The translations under genes and the position numbers were made by a program. From the NCBI RefSeq assembly GCF_049727805.1, contig NZ_JBCNYA010000021.1:7672-71671 (forward strand): a DNA stretch of 64,000 nucleotides, read 5' to 3'. Under the pieces are notes generated by a model that worked only from the letters and a program-made list of their open reading frames with translations, had not been told where the DNA came from and did not search any database. Source of the stretch: Frateuria_A sp049727805 (GTDB lineage: Bacteria > Pseudomonadota > Gammaproteobacteria > Xanthomonadales > Rhodanobacteraceae). Each line of letters starts with the position of its first letter. Within the stretch, counting starts at the first letter, position 1. This document shows positions 42,927-51,858 of the stretch, piece by piece.

Positions 42927-43904
42927 TCAGGAGGCATCGGGCGGCGGCGCGGAGATGGCGCGGCGCCGGCGCGCCTCGAACAGCGCCAGCCCCAGTGCGG
43001 CCAGCCCGAACGGCAGCAGGTTGTAGACCAGCCGGTAGCACAGCAGGCCGGCCAACACGTCCGCGCGCGCCTGCGCGGGGAAGGCGCCGAGCAGGATCGC
43101 CTCGAACACCCCCAGTCCGCCGGGGGCGTGACTGACGATGCCGGCGATGAGCGCGGTGAGGTAGATCGGCACGAAGTCGGCGAGCGGCGGAGCGATCGCC
43201 GGCGGCAGCAGCAGGTACATCGCGCCGATCGCCGCGCTCATCTCCACGCCGCCGACCAGCATCTGCAGCAGCGCCGAAGCCGAGCCCGGCAGGGCGATCG
43301 CCCAGCGGCCCACGCGCAGGCTGCGCGGTCGCGCCAGCCACAGCACCAGGCCGGCCAGCAGCAGCACGATGACGACGCCCGCGATGCGCCCCCAACCCGC
43401 CGCGATCGCCGGTTCCATCAGCAGGCCGGCCGCGCCCAGCACGGCATAGCCCAGGCCCACGCCAAGGCTGGCCAGCCCGACCACGCGCGCGATGTCGCCC
43501 GCGCCCAGCCCGGCGGTGGCGTAGACCCGGTAGCGCACCGCGCCGCCGGTGAAGGCATGGAAGCCGAGCGTGTTGGACAACGCGTGCGCAGCGAAGCCGG
43601 CGAAGGCCGACAGTCCGGCCGATGCACGCGCAGGCGCCACGCGGTGCGCGGCCAGCACGTCGAACGTGGCCAGCATCGTGAAGCTGACCGCCGTCGCCGC
43701 CACTGCACCGGCCACGTGCGCGCGCGGCAACTGCGTCAGCGCCGCGGCCACGTCGCGCCAGCGCATCGCGCCCAGGTAGCGGTGCAGCAGCCAGGCCGCC
43801 AGCGCGAGCAGCGCGGCGGAGACCAGCCAGGAAAGCATGCGCAGCATCCGGCGGGTGCGCGGGCGGCGAGTCGGATCGAGCAGGGACGTTGAGAGCGCTG
43901 ACAT
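42927..43904 (-). CDS. LPG-synthase transmembrane-region (UPF0104) family protein
   Basis: A 325-residue inner-membrane protein with about eight hydrophobic segments. It resembles the flippase/transmembrane domain of lysylphosphatidylglycerol synthase (AglD2-like): LLALAAWLLHRYLGAM, SNTLGFHAFTGGAVRYRVYATAGLGAGDIARVVGL, and LIAGIVSHAPGGLGVFEAILLGA, the last being the family signature. It lacks the cytosolic aminoacyltransferase domain. Start 43904 is preferred over an in-frame ATG 33 bp upstream since TAAGG lies before it. Convergent with the PCMT fusion, 21 bp between stops. Confidence 0.83.
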   Translation of the reverse strand: MSALSTSLLDPTRRPRTRRMLRMLSWLVSAALLALAAWLLHRYLGAMRWRDVAAALTQLPRAHVAGAVAATAVSFTMLATFDVLAAHRVAPARASAGLSAFAGFAAHALSNTLGFHAFTGGAVRYRVYATAGLGAGDIARVVGLASLGVGLGYAVLGAAGLLMEPAIAAGWGRIAGVVIVLLLAGLVLWLARPRSLRVGRWAIALPGSASALLQMLVGGVEMSAAIGAMYLLLPPAIAPPLADFVPIYLTALIAGIVSHAPGGLGVFEAILLGAFPAQARADVLAGLLCYRLVYNLLPFGLAALGLALFEARRRRAISAPPPDAS

Positions 43905-44059
43905 CCGCGCGACCTTACGCCGGATGCGCGTCGACATGCGAGTGCTGGACCGCCGCCATCCTTTCCTTCCGCGACGGGGGTGCGAACCGCACAGGCTGAA
44001 GCCGCCGCCAACTCACGCTATCGTGTGCCCCTTCCGCCGCCGACGATGCCCACCCACGC

Positions 44060-45382
44060 ATGAGCACCGAATCGAACACCTACCTGCGCCGCCTGGGTAC
44101 CTGGGACGGAGCGATGATCGTCATCGGCGGCGTGATCGGCGCGGGCATCTTCAGTACGCCCTCCACGCTGGCCCAGCGCACTGGTTCGGGCTGGGCGCTG
44201 CTGGCCCTGTGGGTGGTCGGCGGCCTGCTGACCCTGACCGGCGCGCTGAGCTACGCCGAGCTCGGCGCACGCCGGCCACAGGCCGGCGGCAGCTACATCT
44301 ACCTGCGCGAGGCTTTCGGCCAGCTGCCCGCGTTCCTGTTCGGCTGGACGATGGCGCTGATCAACTACCCCGGCAGCGTCGCCGCGGTGGCGACGATTTT
44401 CGCCCAGTATTTCTGTGCGGCACTGGGCCTGTCGCTGCTGTACATCAAGCCAGTGGCCGCCGGCGCGATCGCCTTCATCGTCGGCGTAAACCTGTTCGGC
44501 ATCCGCGCCAGCGCCTGGGTGCAGAACATCTTCACCCTGCTCAAGCTCTCCGCCATCGCGCTGCTGGTGGTGGTCGGCGTGGTGCTGGCCGATGGCCACC
44601 TTGGCGTGACGCTGGCCACCGATCCCGTGCGCGACGTGCCGACCGGTGCGCTGTTCGGGGCGCTGCTGCCGGTGCTGTTCACCTACGGTGGCTTCCATTA
44701 CCTCAACGACCTGGCCGGCGAAGTGCGTAATCCGCAACGCACGCTACCGCTCGCGCTGGGCCTGGGCATGGCCGGCGTGATGATTGCCTACGTGCTGGCC
44801 AACTTCGCCTACCTGGCGGGCCTGGGTCACGCAGGCCTGGGGTTCAGCACCGCGCCGGCCGCCGACGTGATGCGCCGGCTGCTGGGCGAGCGCGGCGCCA
44901 CGCTGATCGCGCTGGGTATCGCCTGCTCCACGTTTGGCTACTGCAACATCGCCATCGCCGGCGGCGCGCGCGTGCTGCAGACGATGGGCGCCGATGGCAT
45001 GTTCTTCTCCGCGGTCGGCCGTATCGAGCCGCAGAGCCGCGCGCCGCAGGTGGCGCTGGCCACGCTCGGCGCGTGGGCGATCGTGCTGGCGGTGTCGGGC
45101 AGCTTCAACCAACTGCTCGACTACACCACCGTGGGCGAATGGCTGGCGCATGCCTGCAGCATCGCCACGCTGTTCTGGTACCGGCGCTACCTGAGCGAGC
45201 CCTCGCCCTACCGCGTGCCGTTCTATCCGTGGCTGCCGATGATCTTCGTGGTCACCGTACTGTGCGTGATCGGCGCCACCGCCATCCACAACCCGGGCGA
45301 TGCCGGCATGAGCCTGGTGATCATCGCCTGCGGCATTCCCGCCTACTACGGCTGGCGCTGGCTGGAGCGCAGCGGCGCCTGA
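44060..45382 (+). CDS. APC-superfamily amino acid permease
   Basis: A 440-residue transporter with twelve predicted spans. It begins TYLRRLGTWDGAMIVIGGVIGAGIFSTPSTLAQ, where the G-x-G-I-F of span 1 is the substrate-binding break typical of APC proteins, and continues SYAELGARRPQAGGSYIYLREAFG and FTYGGFHYLNDLAGEVRNPQRTLP. Likely a cation- or amino-acid exchange-type permease of the LAT/GadC-like group; the amino acid cannot be predicted. Divergent from the UPF0104 gene with 155 bp between. A TATCGT box at 44020-44025 may be a -10. Confidence 0.9.
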   Translation: MSTESNTYLRRLGTWDGAMIVIGGVIGAGIFSTPSTLAQRTGSGWALLALWVVGGLLTLTGALSYAELGARRPQAGGSYIYLREAFGQLPAFLFGWTMALINYPGSVAAVATIFAQYFCAALGLSLLYIKPVAAGAIAFIVGVNLFGIRASAWVQNIFTLLKLSAIALLVVVGVVLADGHLGVTLATDPVRDVPTGALFGALLPVLFTYGGFHYLNDLAGEVRNPQRTLPLALGLGMAGVMIAYVLANFAYLAGLGHAGLGFSTAPAADVMRRLLGERGATLIALGIACSTFGYCNIAIAGGARVLQTMGADGMFFSAVGRIEPQSRAPQVALATLGAWAIVLAVSGSFNQLLDYTTVGEWLAHACSIATLFWYRRYLSEPSPYRVPFYPWLPMIFVVTVLCVIGATAIHNPGDAGMSLVIIACGIPAYYGWRWLERSGA

Positions 45383-45433
45383 TCTTCAGGGAGGCTCGGC
45401 CATACTTCGCGCACACCGCGACGAGGATGGCCG

Positions 45434-47533
45434 ATGAGAGCGATCGCCCTGGCCCTGGCCTGCCTGGTCCTGCCGCTGGCGGGACAGGCGGTGCCACGCG
45501 CGGACGAAGGCGCGACGCCGCCGGCCGACGTGGCGTTGGCGCACGTGCGGCGTGGCGAGATCGAGCACCTGTCCGACGGCGAGGCCCTGCGCCGCTATAC
45601 CTTCGAACCGGCCGCGCAACCGAGCCTGCGGCTGACGCCCGCGCAGCCCTGGCATGGCAACGGCGAGCTGCGCATACGCATGCAGAATGCGATGCCCTGG
45701 GCGGTCACGCTGGTGATCGACATCGAAGGCAGCGCCGGCGCCCATCTGCACGCGACGGTGGGCCTGCCCGCCGGTCCGCCACAGACGCTCGTCGTGCCGC
45801 TGCATGCGACCTCGCCGCGTGACTTCGGCATGCAGGCCGGCCCGCCGATGCCGTTCGAGCAGGCCGGCCGGCGCATCGTGGTGGCGACCACGGTCGACGG
45901 CGCGGCGTCGATCGAGACAATACGCTCGGTGCAGTTCTCCATTCCGGCGCCACAGGCCGAGCAGGCGCTGCTGATCGGCACGTCCGGTACCGGTCCGGGC
46001 GATACCCTGCGCGCCGCCTACGACGGCATCGTCGACCGCTACGGCCAGTACACGCGCGGGCACTGGCCGGAGAAGATCGAAAGCGACGCCGAGCTGCGCG
46101 CGCATGTGCGCGAAGGCAGTCAACCGCGCGAGCCCGAACAACGGGACGCGTACGGCGGACGCCTGGACGTCCAGGCCAGGGCCACCGGCTGGTTCCACGT
46201 GCAGAAGCTCGACGGCCGCTGGCGACTGGTGACGCCGGACGGCCATCCGTTCTTCTCGCTGGGCGTCAACGCCGTGGTGGCCGGCGACGGGCGCAGTTAC
46301 GTGCAGGGCCGGGAGTGGATGTTCGCCGGCCTGCCGCCGCCGACGGGCGCATGGGCGGCGTTCTACGGGCAGGGCGACAGCCGCCGCGACACCGGCGCAT
46401 CCGCGGGCCTGGGCTACAACCACGGCCGCTGGTTCGACTTCTACGCCGCCAACCTCCATCGCGTCGACGGCGCCGGCTGGCACGAGGCCTGGCGCACGCG
46501 CACGCGCCGGCGGCTGGGCGCCTGGGGTTTCAACACGCTCGGCGACTGGAGCGACGAGGCCATCGCGCGCGGCCACCGGCTGGCCTACACGCGCCCGATC
46601 AACATCGCCGGCGACTACGCCAACGTCGCCACCGGCTACGACTGGTGGGGCCGCATGCCCGACCCGTTCGATCCGCGTTTCGAGGCCGCCACCGAACGCG
46701 CGGTCGCCAAGGCCACCGAGGGCGTACGCGACGATCCGTGGCTGCTCGGCTACTTCGCCGACAACGAGCTGGCCTGGGCCGCGCCCGATGCGCAGGGTCG
46801 CTGGGCGCTGGCCATCGGCACGCTGCGCGGCGAACCGCAGAGCCCGGCCAAGCAAGCCTTCCTTGCCATGCTCGAGCGCAAGTACGGCGACGCGTTGCGC
46901 CTGGGGGTGGCCTGGGGGATCGGCGTGACGCGCTGGGAGGCGCTGCAGCCGGCCGGCTTCCAGGCGCCCGCGCCGAACGAGGCGCACCCGGCGATCGCGC
47001 AGGACTACAGCGCCTGGCTGCGCGCCTACGCCGATGAGTACTTTCGCACCGTCGCGCAGGTGCTGCACCGACGCGACCCGCACCACCTGTTCCTCGGCGG
47101 CCGCTTCGCCGTGCGCACGCCCGAGGCGGTGGCCGCCTGTGCGCAGTGGTGCGACGTGCTGAGCATCAACGTCTACGCCGACCTGCCGCAGCACGGCATG
47201 GACCTCGCCGCACTGCACCGGCTCGACAAGCCGGTACTGGTCAGCGAGTTCTCGTTCGGCTCGACCGACCGTGGCCCGTTCGGCGCCGGTCCGGTGCCGG
47301 TGTGGAACGAAGCCCAGCGCGGCGAGGCCTATGCGCGATTCGTGCAGGCCGCGGCTGCCGACCCGGCGATCGTCGGCGCGCACTGGTTCCAGTACGCCGA
47401 CCAGCCGGTCACCGGCCGCCTGCTCGACGGCGAGAACGCGCACTTCGGCCTTGTCGGCATCACCGACATCCCGTTTCGGGGCTTCGTGGACGCCGTGACG
47501 GCCGCGAACGCGGCCGCGCAGGGAACCCGGTAG
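45434..47533 (+). CDS. Secreted glycoside hydrolase, GH50 (beta-agarase)-like
   Basis: A 699-residue exported protein (signal MRAIALALACLVLPLAGQA). Residues 1-220 look like a beta-sandwich module; residues 245-690 a TIM-barrel with GH50 landmarks: GWFHVQKLDGRWRLVTPDGHPFFSLGVN, RRLGAWGFNTLGDWSD, GYFADNELAW with candidate acid Glu445, LVSEFSFGSTDRG with candidate nucleophile Glu605, and GAHWFQYADQPVTGR...ENAHFGLVGITD. GH50 enzymes cleave agarose or related beta-galactans. No sulfatase or other agar-specific gene is visible, so a terrestrial galactan is equally possible. The stop codon lies inside a REP palindrome, and the gene converges on the galactose operon. Confidence 0.82.
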   Translation: MRAIALALACLVLPLAGQAVPRADEGATPPADVALAHVRRGEIEHLSDGEALRRYTFEPAAQPSLRLTPAQPWHGNGELRIRMQNAMPWAVTLVIDIEGSAGAHLHATVGLPAGPPQTLVVPLHATSPRDFGMQAGPPMPFEQAGRRIVVATTVDGAASIETIRSVQFSIPAPQAEQALLIGTSGTGPGDTLRAAYDGIVDRYGQYTRGHWPEKIESDAELRAHVREGSQPREPEQRDAYGGRLDVQARATGWFHVQKLDGRWRLVTPDGHPFFSLGVNAVVAGDGRSYVQGREWMFAGLPPPTGAWAAFYGQGDSRRDTGASAGLGYNHGRWFDFYAANLHRVDGAGWHEAWRTRTRRRLGAWGFNTLGDWSDEAIARGHRLAYTRPINIAGDYANVATGYDWWGRMPDPFDPRFEAATERAVAKATEGVRDDPWLLGYFADNELAWAAPDAQGRWALAIGTLRGEPQSPAKQAFLAMLERKYGDALRLGVAWGIGVTRWEALQPAGFQAPAPNEAHPAIAQDYSAWLRAYADEYFRTVAQVLHRRDPHHLFLGGRFAVRTPEAVAACAQWCDVLSINVYADLPQHGMDLAALHRLDKPVLVSEFSFGSTDRGPFGAGPVPVWNEAQRGEAYARFVQAAAADPAIVGAHWFQYADQPVTGRLLDGENAHFGLVGITDIPFRGFVDAVTAANAAAQGTR

Positions 47534-47593
47534 GGCAGGCTTCAGCCCACCGCTTCCGGCGGGGTGGCTGGTGGGCCTGAAGCCCACCCTACG
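47530..47593. repeat. GTAG-type REP palindrome dimer overlapping GH50-like stop codon
   Basis: Left arm begins GTAGGGCAGGCTTCAGCCCA and right arm ends GCCTGAAGCCCACCCTAC, with single-base differences from the perfect element at 20469. The TAG of the outer GTAG (47531-47533) is the stop codon of the GH50-like gene. It ends 6 bp before the stop of the convergent transporter gene. Confidence 0.87.
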
Positions 47594-47599
47594 GATCCG

Positions 47600-48991
47600 T
47601 TATCGACCGATCTCGCGCAGCGGCTTGCCGTGCATCAGGTTGCGCTCGATCTGCTCGAGCGTGACGCCCTTGGTCTCCGGCACCAGCCAGAACGTCAGCA
47701 CGATGAACACCGCGTTGAAGGCGGCGTACAGCCAGAACGTCTGCGCCTGGCCGATGCCGTTGAGCAGCGGCAGGAAGGACACGCCGACCAGCCAGTTGGC
47801 GGCCCAGTTGGTGAAGGTCGAGCAGCCGATGCCGAAGTCGCGGCCCTTGAGCGGCTGGATCTCCGAACACAGCGTCCAGATCAGCGGACCGGCGGACATC
47901 GCAAAGCCGACGATGAAGACCAGCAGCATCGCCACGGTGAAGAGCTGCTCGGTATGCGTGTCGATGCCCAGGTGCATCATCGTGCCTACCACGCCCAGGC
48001 CGACGGTCATCACCACGAAGCCGATGTAGAGGATGGGCTTGCGGCCGAGCCTGTCGACCAGGCCGATGGCGATGAAGGTGGCCAGCACGTTGACCAGGCC
48101 GACCAGCACGGTGAACCACATCTGCGCGGCGGTGGCGTAGCCCATGCCCTGGAAGATGCGCGGCGCGTAGTACATCACCACGTTCATGCCGGTCAGCTGC
48201 TGCATCACCTGCAGCAGCACGCCCAGGCCGACCGAGCGGCGGAAGTTGGCGTTCTGGAAGAACATGTGCACGCCGCGCTGCGGGATCTTCAACTGCTCCT
48301 CGATGTCGGCGATTTCCCGGGCGATCGCATCGACGCTGCCGCGCAGCTTGTGCAGCACGCTCTCGGCCTCGGGGCGGCGGCCACGCATCATCAGCCAGCG
48401 GGGGCTGTCGGGCAGGACCGATACGCCCACCAGGAACAGCGCGCCGGGAATCGCGATCACGCCCAGCATCCAGCGCCAGTTGCCCGTGTAGCTGAAGCCG
48501 AGGTCGGACAGGTAGGCGGCGAGGATGCCGATGGTGATCATCAACTGGTACAGCGAGATCATCGCGCCGCGGATGGACTCGGGCGCGATCTCGGCCAGGT
48601 ACAGCGGCGCGGTGAAGCTGGCGATGCCGATGGCCAGGCCAAGGATGAAGCGGCCGACGATCAGCACGCCGGGCGACCAGGCCACGCCGCACAGCACCGA
48701 GCCGGCCACGAACAGCACCGCGCCAAGGATCAGCGAGCGCTTGCGGCCCAGGTGGCCGGATAGCCAGCCCGCGCCCAGCGCGCCCAGGGCGGCGCCGGCC
48801 ATCATGATCGAGACGATCCAGCCGATCGTGCGGTCGCTGACCACGAATTCCTTCTGGATGAACTGCTCGGCGCCGGAGATCACGCCGATGTCCAGCCCGA
48901 ACATCAAGCCGGCCAGCGCGGCCAGGATGCAGGTGAACACGGCCGTGGCCTTGGCACGGGTGGCGACCGGTGCTGCGGTAGTGGCATTCAT
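47600..48991 (-). CDS. Sugar/H+ symporter, MFS sugar-porter family
   Basis: A 463-residue 12-span carrier of the GalP/AraE/XylE type. Signatures in order: FGLDIGVISGA in span 1, GWLSGHLGRKRSLILGA, RFILGLAIG, PDSPRWLMMRGR, a domain-2 GLVDRLGRKPILYIG and PETKGVTLEQIE near the C-terminus. The ATG at 48991 follows GGGGATAACC and gives a start like GalP. It is the last gene of the dgo-type operon, 22 bp after the SMP-30 gene, so galactose is the likely substrate; that is inference from context. A REP dimer lies just beyond its stop. Confidence 0.93.
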   Translation of the reverse strand: MNATTAAPVATRAKATAVFTCILAALAGLMFGLDIGVISGAEQFIQKEFVVSDRTIGWIVSIMMAGAALGALGAGWLSGHLGRKRSLILGAVLFVAGSVLCGVAWSPGVLIVGRFILGLAIGIASFTAPLYLAEIAPESIRGAMISLYQLMITIGILAAYLSDLGFSYTGNWRWMLGVIAIPGALFLVGVSVLPDSPRWLMMRGRRPEAESVLHKLRGSVDAIAREIADIEEQLKIPQRGVHMFFQNANFRRSVGLGVLLQVMQQLTGMNVVMYYAPRIFQGMGYATAAQMWFTVLVGLVNVLATFIAIGLVDRLGRKPILYIGFVVMTVGLGVVGTMMHLGIDTHTEQLFTVAMLLVFIVGFAMSAGPLIWTLCSEIQPLKGRDFGIGCSTFTNWAANWLVGVSFLPLLNGIGQAQTFWLYAAFNAVFIVLTFWLVPETKGVTLEQIERNLMHGKPLREIGR

Positions 48992-49013
48992 GGTTATCCC
49001 CGGTTGATGTCGT

Positions 49014-49946
49014 CTAGACGGCTTGGCGCAACAGTGTGGCGTGGTTTCGTCCGCCGGTGGGCGGCAGGCCGGCAAAGCGCGGCTCCGGCAGGCCGGTGGT
49101 GCCCGCCGGTGCCGCGAACAGCGCGCCGGCGGAGGGTTGTCCGGCGAGCGCGGCGGCGTCCAGTCCGTCGCGCGCGCTGGTGATGTAGAGCATCGCAAGA
49201 TCCGCTCCGCCGAAGGCGGGGCGGGTCGGCTGCGAGGCGGCGACCTCGATGCAATGGTCCAGGCGCCCGTCTGCGGTATAGCACGCCACGCGGCCCAGGC
49301 CCCACTGCGCGTTCCACAGGTTGCCGGCGCAGTCGACCGCCGAGCCGTCCGGTTCGCCGCGCGGATCGTCGAGGCGGGCGAAGGTGCGCGGCGGCCCGCA
49401 GCGGTCGCCGTAGTCGCAGCAATGGATCGTGCGCGTCGGCGAATCGCAGTAGTAGAGCGTGCGCCCGTCGGGACTGAAGGCGAGGCTGTTGCTGATCGCC
49501 ACGCCGGGCAGGTCCAGCCGTTCGATCGAGAGGTCCGCGTTCAGGCGGTAGAAGCTGCCGATGGCCCGGCGCGCGGCGCCGGCGGGTGGTTCGTGCAGGG
49601 TGCCGAAGACGAAGCGGCCCTGGCGGTCGCAGGCGCCGTCGTTGAGGCGCGTCGGCAGGCCGGCTTCCACCTCGGCGATGGGCGCGAGCGTGCCGCTGGC
49701 CGGATGGAAGAACGCCAGCCGCGAGGCGAGCCCGAGCAGCAGCCAGCCGTCGCTCTCGCACAGCGCCAGGCAGGCGAGCCGCTCGGGCATCGGCCACTGT
49801 TCCGCGCGGCCGTCGCGCGGGCGGTAGCGCCACAACATGGCTTCGTGGATGTCGGTCCAGTACAGCGCCTGTTCGCGCGTGCACCACACGATGCCTTCGC
49901 CCAGCGTGTTGCGCGCCTGCAAGGCGACCGTGGCGGCGGCGTTCAT
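49014..49946 (-). CDS. SMP-30/gluconolactonase-family lactonase, likely galactonolactonase
   Basis: A 310-residue six-bladed propeller. Metal-site segments are present: NTLGEGIVWCTREQALYWTDI (Glu), LPTRLNDGACDRQGRFVFGTL (Asn) and DDPRGEPDGSAVDCAGNLWNAQWG (Asp). Family members hydrolyse sugar lactones with a divalent metal. In this operon the expected substrate is galactono-lactone made by the SDR dehydrogenase, giving galactonate for DgoD. Its ATG overlaps the SDR stop (ATGA), indicating translational coupling. Confidence 0.88.
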   Translation of the reverse strand: MNAAATVALQARNTLGEGIVWCTREQALYWTDIHEAMLWRYRPRDGRAEQWPMPERLACLALCESDGWLLLGLASRLAFFHPASGTLAPIAEVEAGLPTRLNDGACDRQGRFVFGTLHEPPAGAARRAIGSFYRLNADLSIERLDLPGVAISNSLAFSPDGRTLYYCDSPTRTIHCCDYGDRCGPPRTFARLDDPRGEPDGSAVDCAGNLWNAQWGLGRVACYTADGRLDHCIEVAASQPTRPAFGGADLAMLYITSARDGLDAAALAGQPSAGALFAAPAGTTGLPEPRFAGLPPTGGRNHATLLRQAV

Positions 49947-50707
49947 ACCCAGCCGCCGTCCACGATGAAGTCCTGCCCGGTACACATGCGGCTGTCGTCG
50001 GCGGCCAGGAACAGCGCCGCGCGCGCGAGGTCGTCGGCCATCAGGTAGCCGGGCAGGCACTGCACGCGGGCGATCTCCGCCTCGCCTTCGGCATCCAGCC
50101 ACAGCCGGCGCTGCTTCTCGGTGATGACCCAGCCGGGCACCAGTGCATTGATGCGGATGCGGTCATGGCCGAGTTCGCGCGCCAGGCCGTTGACCAGGCC
50201 GCGCACGGCGGCCTTGGCCATCGCGTACATCGGGTAGCCGGCGTTCTTCTTCATCCAGCCGGTCGAGCCCAGGCAGATCACCGAGCCGCCTCCCAGCGCG
50301 CGCATGTCCTCGCGCACCGCCTGAGTGGCGAAATACTGGTGGCGCAGGTTGACCGCGACGTTGCGGTCGAACTCGGCCGCGGTGGTGTCGCCGAAGGCGT
50401 GGCGCACGTCGTTGGCAGCGTTGTTGACCAGCACGCCGATCGGCCCGATCGCGGCGCGCGCCTGCGCGATGGCCGCGGCCAGCGCGTCGAGGTCGGTGAC
50501 GTCGCAGGGCAGGAACAGCGGGCGATGGCGGGCGTCGGCCAGTTCCCCGCACAGCGCCTGGCCATGTTCGCGATCGACGTCGATGAAGGCGACGCGACTG
50601 CCCTGGCGCGCGAAATGCTCGACGAAGGACGCGCCGATGCCGGTGGCGCCGCCGCTGACGAACACCGTGCGGTCGAGCAGGCTGGGATAGCTGGCGAAGG
50701 CGGCCAT
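49943..50707 (-). CDS. SDR dehydrogenase, likely D-galactose 1-dehydrogenase
   Basis: A 254-residue classical short-chain dehydrogenase. It has the cofactor motif VSGGATGIGASF (TGxxxGxG-like), the NNAAND (NNAG-type) strand, the catalytic Ser in CLGSTGWM and the Y-x-x-x-K in PMYAMAKAAV, and the C-terminal FIVDGGW. Position between DgoD and a lactonase implies oxidation of an aldose at C1, most simply galactose with NAD(P)+. Some rhizobial galactose dehydrogenases are SDRs. Aspartate 43 after the second strand (FIDVDRE) favours NAD+ over NADP+. It starts 2 bp after the dgoD stop. Confidence 0.87.
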   Translation of the reverse strand: MAAFASYPSLLDRTVFVSGGATGIGASFVEHFARQGSRVAFIDVDREHGQALCGELADARHRPLFLPCDVTDLDALAAAIAQARAAIGPIGVLVNNAANDVRHAFGDTTAAEFDRNVAVNLRHQYFATQAVREDMRALGGGSVICLGSTGWMKKNAGYPMYAMAKAAVRGLVNGLARELGHDRIRINALVPGWVITEKQRRLWLDAEGEAEIARVQCLPGYLMADDLARAALFLAADDSRMCTGQDFIVDGGWV

Positions 50708-50709
50708 GC

Positions 50710-51858
50710 TCACCACTCCGCCACGCTGCCGTCGGCATGCCGCCACACGGGGTTGCGCCAGCGATGGCCGGCCGAGGCGCGCTCGGCGACGTAGGCCTCG
50801 TTCACCTCGATGCCCAGGCCGGGACCACCCGGGATCGCGACGAAACCGTCCTGGTAGGCGAACACGCTGCGGTCGCTGACGTAGTCGAGCAGGTCGTTGG
50901 TGGCGTTGTAGTGGATCCCCAGGCTCTGTTCCTGGATGAAGGCGTTGTGGCAGACCGCGTCGAGCTGCAGGTTGGCCGCCAGCGCGATCGGTCCGAGCGG
51001 GCAGTGCAGGGCGATGGCCACGTCGTAGGCCTCGGCCATCGCCGCGATCTTGCGCGTCTCGGTGATGCCGCCGGCGTGCGAAGGATCGGGCTGCAGGATG
51101 TCCACGCCGCCGATCGCCAGCACGCGCTTGAAGTCGTAGCGCGAGTACAGCCGCTCGCCCAGCGCGATCGGCGCCGGAGACACGGCGGCCAGTTCCGGCA
51201 GCGCCTCCAGGTGCTCGGACAGCACCGGCTCCTCGATGAACATCAGCTTGTAGGGTGCGAGCTCGCGCATCAGCACCTTGGCCATCGGCTTGTGCACGCG
51301 GCCATGGAAGTCCAGCCCGAGCCCGACGTGCGGACCGACGGCGTCGCGCACCGCCTGCACGTTGGCGAGCACCTGCTCGACCTTCTCGTAGGTATCGACG
51401 TACTGCATTTCCTCGGTGGCGTTCATCTTCACCGCGGTGAAGCCGCGCGCGACCGCTTCCTTCGCCGCGCGCGCGGTGTCGGCCGGGCGGTCGCCACCGA
51501 TCCACGAATACACGCGGATGCGCTCGCGCACCGGACCGCCGAGCAGCGCGTGCACGCTCTGGCCCAGGTGCTTGCCCTTGATGTCCCACAGCGCCTGGTC
51601 GATACCGGCGATCGCGCTCATCAGCACCGGGCCGCCGCGGTAGAAGCCGCCGCGGTACATCACGCCCCACAGGTCTTCGATGTGGCGCGGGTCCTTGCCG
51701 ACCAGGTAATCGGAAAGCTCGTCCACCGCCGCGGCGATGGTGTGCGCGCGGCCTTCGACGATCGGCTCGCCCCAGCCGCAGATGCCCGCGTCGGTATCGA
51801 TGCGCAGGAACAGCCAGCGCGGCGGCACGACGAAGGTGGTCAGGCGGGTGATCTTCAT
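50710..51858 (-). CDS. dgoD: D-galactonate dehydratase
   Basis: Enolase-superfamily enzyme that dehydrates D-galactonate to 2-dehydro-3-deoxygalactonate. The length of 382 residues and the sequence closely follow E. coli DgoD as I recall it (MKITRLTT, PPRWLFLRI, GWGEPIVEGRA, YRGGFYRGGPVLMSAIAGIDQALWDIKGK, C-terminal WRNPVWRH...SVAEW). Metal ligands Asp183, Glu209 and Glu235 and the catalytic His185 and His285 fall at the same numbers as in the E. coli enzyme. Its start overlaps the dgoA stop by ATGA. Third step of the oxidative galactose route. Confidence 0.96.
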   Translation of the reverse strand: MKITRLTTFVVPPRWLFLRIDTDAGICGWGEPIVEGRAHTIAAAVDELSDYLVGKDPRHIEDLWGVMYRGGFYRGGPVLMSAIAGIDQALWDIKGKHLGQSVHALLGGPVRERIRVYSWIGGDRPADTARAAKEAVARGFTAVKMNATEEMQYVDTYEKVEQVLANVQAVRDAVGPHVGLGLDFHGRVHKPMAKVLMRELAPYKLMFIEEPVLSEHLEALPELAAVSPAPIALGERLYSRYDFKRVLAIGGVDILQPDPSHAGGITETRKIAAMAEAYDVAIALHCPLGPIALAANLQLDAVCHNAFIQEQSLGIHYNATNDLLDYVSDRSVFAYQDGFVAIPGGPGLGIEVNEAYVAERASAGHRWRNPVWRHADGSVAEW

